Of a DNA stretch of 64,000 nucleotides, positions 55,733-64,000 are shown in pieces (positions within the stretch are counted from its first letter, which is position 1; every line of letters begins with the position of its first letter). Made by a program: the position numbers and the translations under genes. Source of the stretch: Aliihoeflea sp. 2WW (GTDB taxonomy: Bacteria; Pseudomonadota; Alphaproteobacteria; Rhizobiales; Rhizobiaceae). The stretch spans positions 109,967 through 173,966 of the forward strand of contig NZ_AYOD01000005.1 in the NCBI RefSeq assembly GCF_000497755.1, read 5' to 3'. Under the pieces are notes generated by a model. That model saw nothing but the letters and a program-made list of their open reading frames with translations. It had not been told where the DNA came from and ran no database searches.

Positions 55733-56248
55733 TTACATGCGGTAGGCGATGGTGTCGTTCCAGAAGCGGTCGAGGCGCTGGAGAGCCTTGTTCATCTGCT
55801 GGAACTCGTCCTGGCCGATACCGCCGACCTTTTCGATCGAGCCGATGTGGCGGTCATAGAGCGCGCCGACCAGATCGGCGATCTCGCGGCCCTTCGGCGT
55901 CAGGCTGACGCGGACCGAACGACGGTCGATGCGCGAGCGCTGGTGGTTGATGAAGTCGAGATCGACGAGCTTCTTCAGATTGTAGGAGACGTTCGAGCCC
56001 AGATAGTAGCCGCGCGAGCGCAATTCGCCGGCAGTCAGTTCCGAAGAACCGATGTTGAAGAGCAGGAGCGCCTGGATAGCATTGATGTCGCTGCGGCCGT
56101 TGCGGTCGAACTCGTCCTTGATGACATCAAGAAGACGGCGGTGCAGCCGCTCGACGAGCTGAAGAGATTCAAGGTAGAGCGAGCGAATGGAATCGCCGCG
56201 GTCTTCGTTCATCTGGACGTTCTTCGACGTCGTACGCGAATTGATCAT
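55733..56248 (-). CDS. ldtR: MarR-family regulator, LdtR-like
   Basis: 171 residues. Winged-helix core: ALLLFNIGSSELTAGELRSRGYYLGSNVSYNLKKLVDLDFINHQRSRIDRRSVRVSLTPKGREI, which ends in the wing DRRSVRV. Position beside an L,D-transpeptidase gene and strong similarity in layout to LdtR of Liberibacter/rhizobia, where it controls the transpeptidase and motility genes. Ligand unknown here. A TTAA-N7-TTAC near 56346 upstream vaguely recalls a CtrA site. Confidence 0.85.
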   Translation of the reverse strand: MINSRTTSKNVQMNEDRGDSIRSLYLESLQLVERLHRRLLDVIKDEFDRNGRSDINAIQALLLFNIGSSELTAGELRSRGYYLGSNVSYNLKKLVDLDFINHQRSRIDRRSVRVSLTPKGREIADLVGALYDRHIGSIEKVGGIGQDEFQQMNKALQRLDRFWNDTIAYRM

Positions 56249-56407
56249 GGTCGTGCCTCTCGTTAAACGCCGGTGACTTTGTTTTTGATCTCACCTTGGG
56301 CACGACCCTAACCAATGCATCTAAAATTCGACTTAAACCGCAGGCTTAACATGAGCTTACCGGGAACTCCCGGATTTCAGGGTTAAGCTGCGGTTAGACC
56401 GAAAGGT

Positions 56408-56827
56408 TCATTTTTCCTCTCTACGGCGCCTGGCCCAGCGGTGGAGCCGGAAGCCGGCATAGACCACCACCGTCAGCGCATGGACGATGAGCACGAGATC
56501 GCGGCGGCCGTAGAGTTCGGGAAAGCCGGCATACATGACCGTCTCGGACACCGCGCACACGAACCAGATCACCGGCCCCCACGACGCCAGCATCCAGAGC
56601 CCGCTGGCGGCGAAGGGATAGAGCACCGCCAGACAGACGGCCGCGACCTGCCAGTGGACCGGCATCAGGTCGAAACGCCAGGTCAGCCCGTCATAGAAGC
56701 CGAGAAGCCTGATCCAGTAGAGAAGGCCGAGCCCGGCGCAAAGCGCCGCGACCGCGCGCAGGAACGTCTCGAACATCGTTTCGGAGGCCGACAGGCGCGG
56801 CAGGGCCGAATGAATGGACTGGATCAC
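56408..56827 (-). CDS. DUF6163-like membrane protein
   Basis: 139 residues from GTG 56827; a start at MFETFLRAV is also possible. Four hydrophobic segments, including LRAVAALCAGLGLLYWIRLLGFYDGLTWRFD and VIWFVCAVSETVMYAGF, and a C-terminal run of Arg/Lys. It matches the conserved membrane protein found between ldtR and hemB in rhizobia. Function unknown. Confidence 0.75.
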   Translation of the reverse strand: MIQSIHSALPRLSASETMFETFLRAVAALCAGLGLLYWIRLLGFYDGLTWRFDLMPVHWQVAAVCLAVLYPFAASGLWMLASWGPVIWFVCAVSETVMYAGFPELYGRRDLVLIVHALTVVVYAGFRLHRWARRRREEK

Positions 56828-56923
56828 GGAACGGCGACCTTCAGATGTTGGAACCGGCTTGGCGAGACGGGTTGGACCCGCATTCGGCCCATGATACATC
56901 CCGCGCTATCAGGAGACGCCATC

Positions 56924-57955
56924 ATGAACAAGATCACCCGCCCTGTTGCCACCACCTTGCGCACGGTCGACGAAATCACCGGCGGTCGGCGGCTGCGGCG
57001 GATGCGCAAGGCGGACTGGTCGCGGCGCATGGTGCAGGAAACGCGCCTGACGGTCGACGACCTGATCTGGCCGATCTTCGTGGTCGATGGCGAAAAGCGC
57101 CGCGATCCCCTCCCCTCGATGCCCGGCATCGAACGCTATTCGGTCGACGTCGCCGTCGAGGAGGCCAAGCGTGCCGCGCAGCTCGGCATACCGGCGCTCG
57201 CGATTTTCCCCAATGTCGACATCGCGCTTCGCGACCAGACCGGCTCGCACATTCTCGACCCGGACAATCTGATCAACCGCGTGACGCGCGCGATCAAACA
57301 GGCGGTGCCCGAGATCGGCATCATCACGGACGCCGCGCTCGATCCCTTCACCAGTCACGGCCATGACGGCATCCTGCGCGACGGCATCATCGTCAATGAC
57401 GAGACAGTGGCGCAAGTCGCCGCCGCATCCGTGCTGCAGGCAGCGGCAGGCGCCGACATCGTCGCGCCGTCGGACATGATGGACGGGCGGATCGGCGCGG
57501 TGCGCGATGCGCTCGATGCGGCCGGCTACCAGGACGTCGCGATTATGTCCTATGCGACCAAATTCTCGTCGGCCTTCTACGGCCCTTATCGCGAGGCGAT
57601 CGGCACGAGCGGGCTTCTGAAGGGCGACAAGAAGACCTACTATCTCGACCCGGCGAACGCCGCCGAGGCGATCCGCGAGACCGAGCAGGACGTGATCGAG
57701 GGCGCGGACATGATCATGGTCAAGCCGGGCATGCCCTATCTCGACATCATCCGCCAGTTGAAGGACGAGTTCGCGCTGCCGACCTTCGCCTATCAGGTCT
57801 CGGGCGAATATTCGATGATCGAGGCGGCCGCGGCCAATGGCTGGATCGACGGCGAGCGTGCGATGATGGAGAGCCTGCTCTCGTTCAAGCGCGCGGGCTG
57901 CGACGGCATCCTGACCTATTTCGCGCCGCGCGTGGCGCAGATCCTCAAGGGCTGA
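56924..57955 (+). CDS. hemB: Porphobilinogen synthase (delta-aminolevulinate dehydratase), Mg type
   Basis: 343 residues. Schiff-base Lys in MVKPGMPYLD and the second in SYATKFSSAFYGP. The zinc-site Cys motif is replaced: DAALDPFTSHGHDG instead of the Cys-rich DVCLCEYTSHGHCG form. So this is the magnesium-dependent rhizobial type. It joins two ALA molecules in heme synthesis. Divergent from the DUF6163 gene. Confidence 0.97.
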   Translation: MNKITRPVATTLRTVDEITGGRRLRRMRKADWSRRMVQETRLTVDDLIWPIFVVDGEKRRDPLPSMPGIERYSVDVAVEEAKRAAQLGIPALAIFPNVDIALRDQTGSHILDPDNLINRVTRAIKQAVPEIGIITDAALDPFTSHGHDGILRDGIIVNDETVAQVAAASVLQAAAGADIVAPSDMMDGRIGAVRDALDAAGYQDVAIMSYATKFSSAFYGPYREAIGTSGLLKGDKKTYYLDPANAAEAIRETEQDVIEGADMIMVKPGMPYLDIIRQLKDEFALPTFAYQVSGEYSMIEAAAANGWIDGERAMMESLLSFKRAGCDGILTYFAPRVAQILKG

Positions 57956-59062
57956 TCAGGCCGCGCGGCGCAGTTCGACGCGGTTGCGGCCATTGTTCTT
58001 GGCGTCGTAGAGCGCATCGTCCGCCGCCTTGAAGACGGTCGGGAAGACCACGCCGGCCTTGTCCGCCCCGCTGACGCCGATGCTGACCGTGACCTCGAGA
58101 TCGGTTCCCTCCACCGCGAGAGACTGACCGGCGACGCTCTGGCGGATGCGCTCGGCGACGCGTTCGGCCACACGCAGCGACGTCGCCGGCATCAGCACCG
58201 CGATCTCCTCGCCGCCATAGCGCGCAACGATGTCGGTCTGTCTGGTCTCGGCCTTGACGATGGCCGCGATCGAGGCGAGCACCCGGTCGCCTGCGAGATG
58301 TCCGAAACGATCATTGATCGATTTGAACCGATCGACATCGACGAGCAGCATCGCGAAAGGCGATCCCTTGGCGCGTGCGCTTTCGCTGATCCGGTAGGCC
58401 AGACGGTCGAAGGTGCGTCGGTTGGCAAGCGCGGTCAGCGCGTCGGTGCTGGCTTCGGTCTGCAGCTCCTCCTCGCGCCGGAAGTGCCGGTCCTCGCGTG
58501 CCAGGAACGCGCCGAGAAGGAGGATGCCGAGGACGGCATTGGTGACGAGGGGGATCGCCGCCGTCTGCACCACCGAGACGGCGGTCTGCCGGGGCAGCAA
58601 TGCAAGGCAGGCAAGGACCGAGCAGATCGCGAGCGACAAGACCAGCAACTGCTCGGCATTCGGCGTGCGCCCCTTCCAGATGCGATGGAACACATAGCCG
58701 ATGGTGGATGCCATCGCGATCGCGGCCAAGCCCGTCACGGCACCTGCGCCGCCCTGGATCATCCGGAATATCCCCATGATGCAGGCTGCAATGACGGCCG
58801 CGACCAGCCCGCCGAAAGGCGCCGCCAAGGCGGCCATCACCGTGCGCGAATCGAGCTGGACCCCTTCCGGCGTGCGGATCGGGTCGGCCATCGACAGGAC
58901 ACCGGCAAGTCCGAACAGGAGACCGATCATCACGCTGCGTCCGCCAAGCTTCGGAGCGTGACGCACCAGCGTCGAATAGGCCATCACCACCAGTGCCATC
59001 AGGCCGGCATTGTGGAGGAGGCTGAGAAAGATTTCGCTCGGGGCGTAAGACACTGGGCACAT
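57956..59062 (-). CDS. Diguanylate cyclase (5TM-5TMR/GGDEF)
   Basis: 368 residues from ATG 59062, which sits very close to GGAGA; GTG 59053 is an alternative. Six or so N-terminal helices (LSLLHNAGLMALVVMAYSTL...GGRSVMIGLLFGLAGVLSMADPIRTP) resemble the 5TM-5TMR-LYT sensor. The GGDEF domain has RYGGEEIAVLMP at the active site and RQTD five residues before GGEE, an intact I-site for product inhibition. It makes c-di-GMP. It ends directly after hemB (convergent). Confidence 0.9.
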   Translation of the reverse strand: MCPVSYAPSEIFLSLLHNAGLMALVVMAYSTLVRHAPKLGGRSVMIGLLFGLAGVLSMADPIRTPEGVQLDSRTVMAALAAPFGGLVAAVIAACIMGIFRMIQGGAGAVTGLAAIAMASTIGYVFHRIWKGRTPNAEQLLVLSLAICSVLACLALLPRQTAVSVVQTAAIPLVTNAVLGILLLGAFLAREDRHFRREEELQTEASTDALTALANRRTFDRLAYRISESARAKGSPFAMLLVDVDRFKSINDRFGHLAGDRVLASIAAIVKAETRQTDIVARYGGEEIAVLMPATSLRVAERVAERIRQSVAGQSLAVEGTDLEVTVSIGVSGADKAGVVFPTVFKAADDALYDAKNNGRNRVELRRAA

Positions 59063-59195
59063 TCTCCTGCAACCACGCATAGCGAGGGCGGCTTTCAGTT
59101 GTTTCGATCAGATCGATAAAATTTGAATGAATCGCCCGGCTTGCGATCACGGTTGCGCGATCCCATCTTGATCACGGCAGCAAAGGAACGATCCC

Positions 59196-59681
59196 ATGAA
59201 CACGACTTCATCGACCGACCGCATCCATGACGGCGAAATTCTCAACGATCGCCTCGACGATGCACGCGTCTATGACGGCGTGCGCACGCGGCGCATCCTG
59301 GCTTTCTGCATCGACTATCTGATCGTCGGTCTCCTGATGATCGTTCCCGCCATCGTCATCGGCCTGCTCGGGGTGCTGACGCTCGGCCTCGGCTGGATGC
59401 TCTACGGCATCCTGTTCCCCGTCGTCGCACTCGGCTATATCTGGTGGACGCTCGGCGGAGCCTCGCAGGCGACCGTCGGCATGAACATGATGAACATCCG
59501 CCTCGAACGGCTGGATGGCGGACGCATCGACGGACCGCTTGCGGTGCTTCATTCGGTGCTGTTCTGGGCGGGCAACGTCATCCTGACGCCGTTCATCCTG
59601 CTGGCCACGCTGTTCCTCGACCGCAAGCGGGCCGTTCACGACCTGCTACTCGGCACCGTGGTCACGCGCACCGACCGTTAA
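59196..59681 (+). CDS. RDD-family membrane protein
   Basis: 161 residues, [34 protein letters not shown] carries the R-D motif; three transmembrane helices (about 33-58, 65-90, 122-145); [15 protein letters not shown] and [11 protein letters not shown] are family motifs. RDD proteins are proposed transporters or ion exchangers. It lies 89 nt upstream of bpt. Confidence 0.88.
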   Translation: MNTTSSTDRIHDGEILNDRLDDARVYDGVRTRRILAFCIDYLIVGLLMIVPAIVIGLLGVLTLGLGWMLYGILFPVVALGYIWWTLGGASQATVGMNMMNIRLERLDGGRIDGPLAVLHSVLFWAGNVILTPFILLATLFLDRKRAVHDLLLGTVVTRTDR

Positions 59682-59769
59682 GCGGAACTTGATGTCGCGC
59701 GGCTTGCCAACCGACGCGACTGGGGATTTCATATCCCGATCGCGGCAATCCATTCCGACTCGACGGTCA

Positions 59770-60516
59770 ATGACGCACCAGCCTACGCAGTCACCGCAAT
59801 TCTTCCTGACGGCGCCATCGCCCTGCCCTTACATCGAGGGCGAGTTCGAGCGGAAGGTGTTCACGCATCTGGTGGGCGACAAAGCGCCGGAGATGAACGA
59901 CCTTCTGACGCAGGGCGGCTTTCGCCGTTCGCAGAACATCGCCTACCGGCCTGCCTGCGAGACCTGCCGTGCCTGCGTTTCCGTGCGCATTCTCGCCAAC
60001 GAGTTCCAGCCGACGAAGAACATGAAGCGCGTCTCGGCGCGCAACGCGGACCTCATCGGGGCCGAACACAAGGCCGAACCGTCGAGCGAACAGTATTCCC
60101 TCTTCCGCACCTATCTCGACGCCCGCCACAAGCGCGGCGGCATGTCCGACATGACCGTGCTCGACTATGCGATGATGGTCGAGGACACCCATGTCGACAC
60201 GCGGGTGATCGAGTATCGCAGACGCGGACCCGACAGCTTCATCACCGGCAAGGGCCAGGGAGAGCTCATCGCGGTCGCCCTCTCGGACCGGATGGGCGAC
60301 GGCCTTTCGATGGTCTACTCGTTCTTCCACCCGGACATGGAGGACCGTTCGCTCGGCACCTTCATGATCCTCGACCACATCCAGCGCGCGAGGGCGCTCG
60401 GACTGCCGCACGTCTATCTGGGCTACTGGGTCAATGGCTCGCGCAAGATGGGCTACAAGGTGCGCTTCAAGCCGCAGGAACATCTCGGGCCCCAGGGCTG
60501 GGACCGCGTCGAATAG
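59770..60516 (+). CDS. bpt: Aspartate/glutamate leucyltransferase (Bpt)
   Basis: 248 residues from ATG 59770. Motifs [35 protein letters not shown] (Cys pattern), MSMVYSF-like strand [27 protein letters not shown] and [18 protein letters not shown] are the Ate1/Bpt signatures. It adds Leu to N-terminal Asp/Glu so that ClpAPS degrades the protein (N-end rule). ClpP is encoded elsewhere in the window. Confidence 0.94.
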   Translation: MTHQPTQSPQFFLTAPSPCPYIEGEFERKVFTHLVGDKAPEMNDLLTQGGFRRSQNIAYRPACETCRACVSVRILANEFQPTKNMKRVSARNADLIGAEHKAEPSSEQYSLFRTYLDARHKRGGMSDMTVLDYAMMVEDTHVDTRVIEYRRRGPDSFITGKGQGELIAVALSDRMGDGLSMVYSFFHPDMEDRSLGTFMILDHIQRARALGLPHVYLGYWVNGSRKMGYKVRFKPQEHLGPQGWDRVE

Positions 60517-60522
60517 ACCGGG

Positions 60523-62028
60523 TCACTCGGCCGCCTGGCGGGGAATGATGTCCTCGCCCGGCCGGTCGGGCTGGTCGGGTGCCGTTTTGCAGCCGAGGTC
60601 GGGGAAGACGACGATGCGCTTGCCCGTCAGGTCGGTGCGCACGACGATCAGATCGCGCTCTTCGAAATAGGTCAAAAGCCGTCGTGCGCGGTTCGCGGAA
60701 TGGCTGCCATAGGCACGTGCCAGGGCCGCGTTGCTCGGGCACGGTCGTCCCTCGACCGCCGCCAGCGCGATGATCAGGAAGATCGGCTGGATGTCCTCCG
60801 CCAGATCCTTCGACAGGTCGAGCGCGACTTTCCATGCGTCCGTCGCCGCCGTTTCCTCGCACACGCCCGTCCGGGCGATCGCCAGCCGGCGCTTGAACTC
60901 CGGCAGATCGACCGCACTGCCCGGCACGCGGCGGATACGGCAACGCACGAGGAAATCCTGGTAAAGCACGGCAACCGTTCGGAACGGCAGTTCCGGATCA
61001 TCGGCGATCTCGCGCATGACGAGGTCCAGCAGGCGCTCGCGCTCGACCTTGTCGATCTCCGGAAACAGGGCCTGCACCGGCTCTTCGGCCATCTCGCGCG
61101 GGCGCGACAACTGCTCGAGGATGTCGGCCGTCGGCGTGGGCGGCGGCGGGGGCCGGCGCACCGGCGCGCGCACTTCCTCGGGTCCTCGCTGAAAGATCAG
61201 GTCGCGCGCCTCGTCGCTCGTTTCGGGCAGCGGCATCAGCTTCGGGCTGACGGATCGCGCGGAGGTCTCCACCGTACCGATCGTCACCGGCATCGGCCGG
61301 CGCGAGACGGCGGGGCCGAGCGCGACGAAGGAGCCGCGCTGCAGGTCGCGGAACTGCTCGGCCTGCCGACGGTCCATGCCGAGAAGGTCTGCGGCGCGCG
61401 CCATGTCGATGTCGAGGAAGGTGCGGCCCATCAGGAAGTTCGACGCCTCGGCCGCCACGTTCTTGGCAAGCTTGGCAAGGCGCTGCGTGGCGATGACGCC
61501 GGCAAGCCCCCGCTTGCGGCCGCGGCACATCAGGTTCGTCATCGCGCCGAGCGAAACGCGACGCGCCTCGTCCGACACCTCGCCCGCCGCCGCCGGCGCA
61601 AAGAGCTGCGCCTCGTCGACCACCACCAGAACCGGATACCAGTGCTCGCGCTCGGCATCGAACATGCCGTTCAGGAAGGCTGCGGCGGCCTTCATCTGCT
61701 GGTCCGCATCCAGCCCTTCGAGGTTGACCACCACCGAAACCCGGTGCTGGCGGATGCGGCCGGCGATGCGAACGAGCTCGGCCTCGGTGCGCGCGGCGTC
61801 CACCACGACATGGCCGAACTTGTCGGCCAGCGTGACGAAGTCGCCCTCCGGGTCGATGATGCACTGCTGCACCCACGGCGCGCTCTGTTCGAGCAGCCGG
61901 CGCAGAAGATGCGACTTGCCGGAACCGGAATTGCCCTGCACGAGCAGGCGCGTGGCGAGCAGCTCCTCCAAATCCATCATGGCCGGCGCGCCGTGCGCGC
62001 CCTTGCCCATATCGATGCCGACTTTCAA
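60523..62028 (-). CDS. HerA/DUF87-like ATPase
   Basis: 501 residues. RecA-like P-loop domain: Walker A LVQGNSGSGKSHLLRRLLE, Walker B VLVVVDEAQLFAP, then GVIATQRLAKLAKNV as in HerA/VirB4-type ATPases. The middle (~290-320) is a Pro-rich linker (RRPPPPPTPTADI). The C-terminal part (LARAYGSHSANRARRLLTYFEERDLIVV) looks like a winged helix. No NurA partner is adjacent. Function unknown: it might translocate DNA. Convergent with bpt, 6 nt apart. Confidence 0.82.
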   Translation of the reverse strand: MKVGIDMGKGAHGAPAMMDLEELLATRLLVQGNSGSGKSHLLRRLLEQSAPWVQQCIIDPEGDFVTLADKFGHVVVDAARTEAELVRIAGRIRQHRVSVVVNLEGLDADQQMKAAAAFLNGMFDAEREHWYPVLVVVDEAQLFAPAAAGEVSDEARRVSLGAMTNLMCRGRKRGLAGVIATQRLAKLAKNVAAEASNFLMGRTFLDIDMARAADLLGMDRRQAEQFRDLQRGSFVALGPAVSRRPMPVTIGTVETSARSVSPKLMPLPETSDEARDLIFQRGPEEVRAPVRRPPPPPTPTADILEQLSRPREMAEEPVQALFPEIDKVERERLLDLVMREIADDPELPFRTVAVLYQDFLVRCRIRRVPGSAVDLPEFKRRLAIARTGVCEETAATDAWKVALDLSKDLAEDIQPIFLIIALAAVEGRPCPSNAALARAYGSHSANRARRLLTYFEERDLIVVRTDLTGKRIVVFPDLGCKTAPDQPDRPGEDIIPRQAAE

Positions 62029-62118
62029 TGCAAATCTCCGATCAGAGCAGCCCTTCTATCACCCACGCGCGTAGATGCGGGGGTGCTTGCCGCGCAATCC
62101 ACAACTCGCTGCGCCAAC

Positions 62119-62144
62119 AAAAAGGCCCGCCGAGGCGGGCCCTT
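62119..62144 (-). terminator. Terminator of the PPOX-fold gene
   Basis: GGCCCGC (62124-62130) pairs with GCGGGCC (62135-62141); on the minus strand five T follow. It lies 22 nt beyond the stop. Confidence 0.75.
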
Positions 62145-62165
62145 CCAGAATCGCTCCGGGCAAGC

Positions 62166-62642
62166 CTAGAGCTTCACCTTCTCATTGTCGCCCATGTCCG
62201 GTCGGCTGTCCGATACGGCGGCGGTGAGCATCTTGATGTAGCTGACGACCGTGCCGGGGCTGTCCCAGTATTGCGCATCGTTCGGCGTGACCTTCAGAAC
62301 GCGGATCGAGGGGTCCTCGGGATCGTCCCACCAGGCCTTCGCCGGCGTCGACCACAGCTCCTTGATCTTCGCGCGGTCGTTGGAGACGGCCGCTCGTCCG
62401 GTGACCGAGACATATTTCTGGTCGCCGGCATCGGCGAAGAACAGGCCGACATGCGGGTCGCGCTGGATCTCGTCGTCCTTATGGCTTTCGGCATCGGTCA
62501 GGAAGTAGATCGCATGCTCCTCGCGCTCCAGATGCGCGGCCATGGGGCGGGCCCGGATGTCCTGCCCATCCTTCGTGGCAAGCATGCAAAAGCCGATCTT
62601 CTTCATCAGCTTCCAGACATGGTCGATCTTGTCGTCGCTCAT
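62166..62642 (-). CDS. Pyridoxamine-phosphate-oxidase-fold general stress protein
   Basis: 158 residues from MSDDKIDHVWKLMKKIGFCML at 62642. Split-barrel FMN-binding fold of the general-stress-protein-26 group: ATKDGQDIRARPMAAHLE, IYFLTDAESHKDDEIQRDPHVGLFFAD and YVSVTGRAAVSNDRAKIKELW. It likely binds FMN or F420-like flavin. Catalytic role unknown. Monocistronic. Confidence 0.87.
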   Translation of the reverse strand: MSDDKIDHVWKLMKKIGFCMLATKDGQDIRARPMAAHLEREEHAIYFLTDAESHKDDEIQRDPHVGLFFADAGDQKYVSVTGRAAVSNDRAKIKELWSTPAKAWWDDPEDPSIRVLKVTPNDAQYWDSPGTVVSYIKMLTAAVSDSRPDMGDNEKVKL

Positions 62643-62872
62643 TGTAATCCTCTCGGGTTGAATGGAAGCGTCCAACCTCGCGAGGACGCGAGTTGTTCCA
62701 ACGAGCCGAGAGCATTCCATCTCAAATTGGATTCATTTTCCTGAAAATCGCCTGTATATGAAAACTCATCCCATTCTCTCTGCGATGGCGGCAGTCGCGG
62801 ACCTTCATGCCGCACAGTCGCGCGGTTAGATTCCGGTTCCAATCATCCGCCATTTTGACGAGGAAAATTTCA

Positions 62873-63874
62873 ATGAAGCGCATCTTGCTCGCCGGCGTCG
62901 CCGCCGCCCTCCTCTTCGGTGCGCCTGCCCATGCGCAGCAGCCGACCTCGCTCCTCAATGCCTCCTACGACATCGCCCGCGAATTGTTTGCTGCGGTCAA
63001 CGCGGCGTTCATCCCCGCCCACAAGGAAGCGACCGGACAGGACGTCACCGTCGACCAGTCGCATGCCGGAACGTCCCGTCAGGCGCGTGCCATCGTCGAG
63101 GGGCTCGAGGCCGACGTCGTCACCTTCAACCAGGTCACCGACATCGACTTCCTCGTCCAGAACGGCTTCGTTTCCGAAGACTGGCAGAGCGAGTTCCCCA
63201 ACCAGTCGTCGCCCTTCTATTCGCTGCCGTCCTTCCTCGTGCGTGAAGGCAATCCCAAGGGCATCGAGGACTGGGACGACCTCGTTCGCGAAGACGTCCA
63301 GGTCATCTTCCCGAACCCGAAGACCTCGGGCAATGCGCGCTACACCTATCTTGCGGCCTATGCCTACGCACTCGAAGCCTTCGATGGCGACGAGACCAAG
63401 GCACAGGAATTCGTAAAGACGATCTTCGACAACGTTCCGGTCTTCGACACGGGCGGACGCGCCGCGACGACGACCTTCGTCGAGCGCCAGATCGGCGACG
63501 TGCTGATCACCTTCGAGGCGGAGACGAAGGCCATCGCGCGTGAGTTCGGCGAGGATCAGTATGATCTCATCACGCCTTCGGTCAGCCTTTTGGCCGAATT
63601 CCCCGTTGCCATCGTCGACCGCGTCGCCGAGCGTCGTGGTTCGGGTGAACTCGCCAAGGCCTATCTCGACTTCCTCTACACCGAGGAAGGCCAGCGCATC
63701 GCCGCCGAAAACGGCCACCGCGTCGAGAACGAGACGGTCGCGCCCGAGTTCGCCGAAAACTTCCCCGAAGTTCGCCTCGTGACCGTCGAGGACGTGTTCG
63801 GCGGTTGGGACAAGGTCCAGGAAGAGCACTTCGCCTCCGGCGCGATCCTCGACCAGCTTTACGGCCAGCGTTGA
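62873..63874 (+). CDS. Sulfate/thiosulfate ABC transporter substrate-binding protein
   Basis: 333 residues from ATG 62873 with GAGGAAA upstream. Sec signal ending APAHAQ. Sbp/CysP motifs: LLNASYDIARELFAAVNAAF, QSHAGTSRQARAIVEGLEADVVTFNQVTDID, IFPNPKTSGNARYTYLAAY, and DTGGRAATTTFVERQIGDVLITFEAE. It binds periplasmic sulfate or thiosulfate. The CysTWA permease genes would be expected downstream but the window ends first; a hairpin directly follows. Confidence 0.93.
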   Translation: MKRILLAGVAAALLFGAPAHAQQPTSLLNASYDIARELFAAVNAAFIPAHKEATGQDVTVDQSHAGTSRQARAIVEGLEADVVTFNQVTDIDFLVQNGFVSEDWQSEFPNQSSPFYSLPSFLVREGNPKGIEDWDDLVREDVQVIFPNPKTSGNARYTYLAAYAYALEAFDGDETKAQEFVKTIFDNVPVFDTGGRAATTTFVERQIGDVLITFEAETKAIAREFGEDQYDLITPSVSLLAEFPVAIVDRVAERRGSGELAKAYLDFLYTEEGQRIAAENGHRVENETVAPEFAENFPEVRLVTVEDVFGGWDKVQEEHFASGAILDQLYGQR

Positions 63875-63897
63875 CGCAACCTCGGCTTGCTGTATTG

Positions 63898-63929
63898 ACC
63901 GGCGGGTGAAAACCCGCCGGTTTGGCTTT
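63898..63929 (+). terminator. Hairpin after the sulfate-binding protein gene
   Basis: Ten-pair perfect stem (63898-63907 with 63912-63921), GAAA loop, but only a broken T tract (TTTGGCTTT). It is either a weak terminator or an mRNA-stabilising stem between the binding-protein gene and permease genes. Confidence 0.6.
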
Positions 63930-63956
63930 CGGATCGCATGATGTTCTTCGCTAACA

Positions 63957-64000
63957 CCCCCCTCTGGCCTGCCGGCCATCTCCCCCTCAAGGGGGGAGAT
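63957..64000. repeat. REP/RIME-like palindromic element, partial at the window edge
   Basis: Aligns with the left arm of the element at 20777: CCCCCTCTG-GCC-TGCC-GGC-CATCTCCCCC followed by a GGGGGAGAT closing arm. Only the first arm is inside the window. Confidence 0.8.

Noticed and set aside
56346..56360. Possible CtrA site TTAA-N7-TTAC upstream of ldtR
   Set aside because: Spacing is right but the second half is imperfect, and one match in AT-rich spacer DNA is not convincing.

Overview
The window is GC-rich chromosomal DNA from an alphaproteobacterium of the order Hyphomicrobiales (Rhizobiales), most likely Phyllobacteriaceae/Mesorhizobium-like. The basis is gene order: hupB-lon-clpX-clpP; rplM-rpsI-speB-argC-ctaA; DUF177-plsX-fabH-ihfA-merR; glyA-nrdR-ribD-ribE-ribH-nusB; and ldt-ldtR-DUF6163-hemB. 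Rhizobial-type palindromic repeats and a Mg-type HemB agree with this. Species assignment is inference; no rRNA gene is present.

Region by region. 1-6.8 kb: an operon for a molybdenum hydroxylase (large subunit fused to CoxG, FAD subunit, 2Fe-2S subunit), an acyl-CoA ligase and a crotonase, closed by a terminator and followed by a BenE-type aromatic acid symporter. 7.2-12.4 kb: a second catabolic module with a quinate/shikimate dehydrogenase, a GntR regulator, a complete TRAP transporter and a type II dehydroquinase homologue with altered substrate-binding positions. 12.4-18.2 kb: a Flp pilin gene broken by a stop codon, then hupB, lon, clpX and clpP. 18.3-25.0 kb: accessory metabolism (MTOX-type amine oxidase, cytochrome P450, a six-part set of OAH sulfhydrylase, CoA-binding, VOC, crotonase-like, cupin and thioesterase genes), with a REP-like palindromic element. 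25.1-30.3 kb: ribosomal proteins L13/S9, a ParDE toxin-antitoxin pair, agmatinase, ArgC, heme A synthase. 30.3-39.4 kb: an exopolysaccharide locus (deacetylase, GNAT, Wzc-like, Wza-like, GT4, initiating sugar transferase, polymerase/ligase). 39.4-45.5 kb: tRNA-Pro, a MerR regulator, IHF alpha, FabH, PlsX, DUF177, a cytochrome bc1 chaperone, a BamE-like lipoprotein. 45.6-54.0 kb: H+-pyrophosphatase, an MFS transporter and the nusB/riboflavin/nrdR/glyA chain, which also carries two tiny membrane proteins. 54.2-64.0 kb: L,D-transpeptidase with its MarR-type regulator, HemB, a diguanylate cyclase, an RDD protein, Bpt leucyl-transferase, a HerA-like ATPase, a PPOX-fold protein and a sulfate-binding protein, ending inside a second palindromic element.

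The most interesting part is the first 12.4 kb. Two adjacent catabolic modules appear to import an aromatic or hydroaromatic acid and process it, but neither substrate can be named from sequence. The AroQ-like protein lacks two residues that in the dehydroquinase family contact the ring hydroxyls, so its reaction may not be dehydroquinate dehydration. Other points of note are the CoxL-CoxG fusion, the nonsense-mutated pilin, the degenerate Wzc kinase domain, compensatory changes between the two palindromic elements, and the small membrane proteins coupled to ribE.
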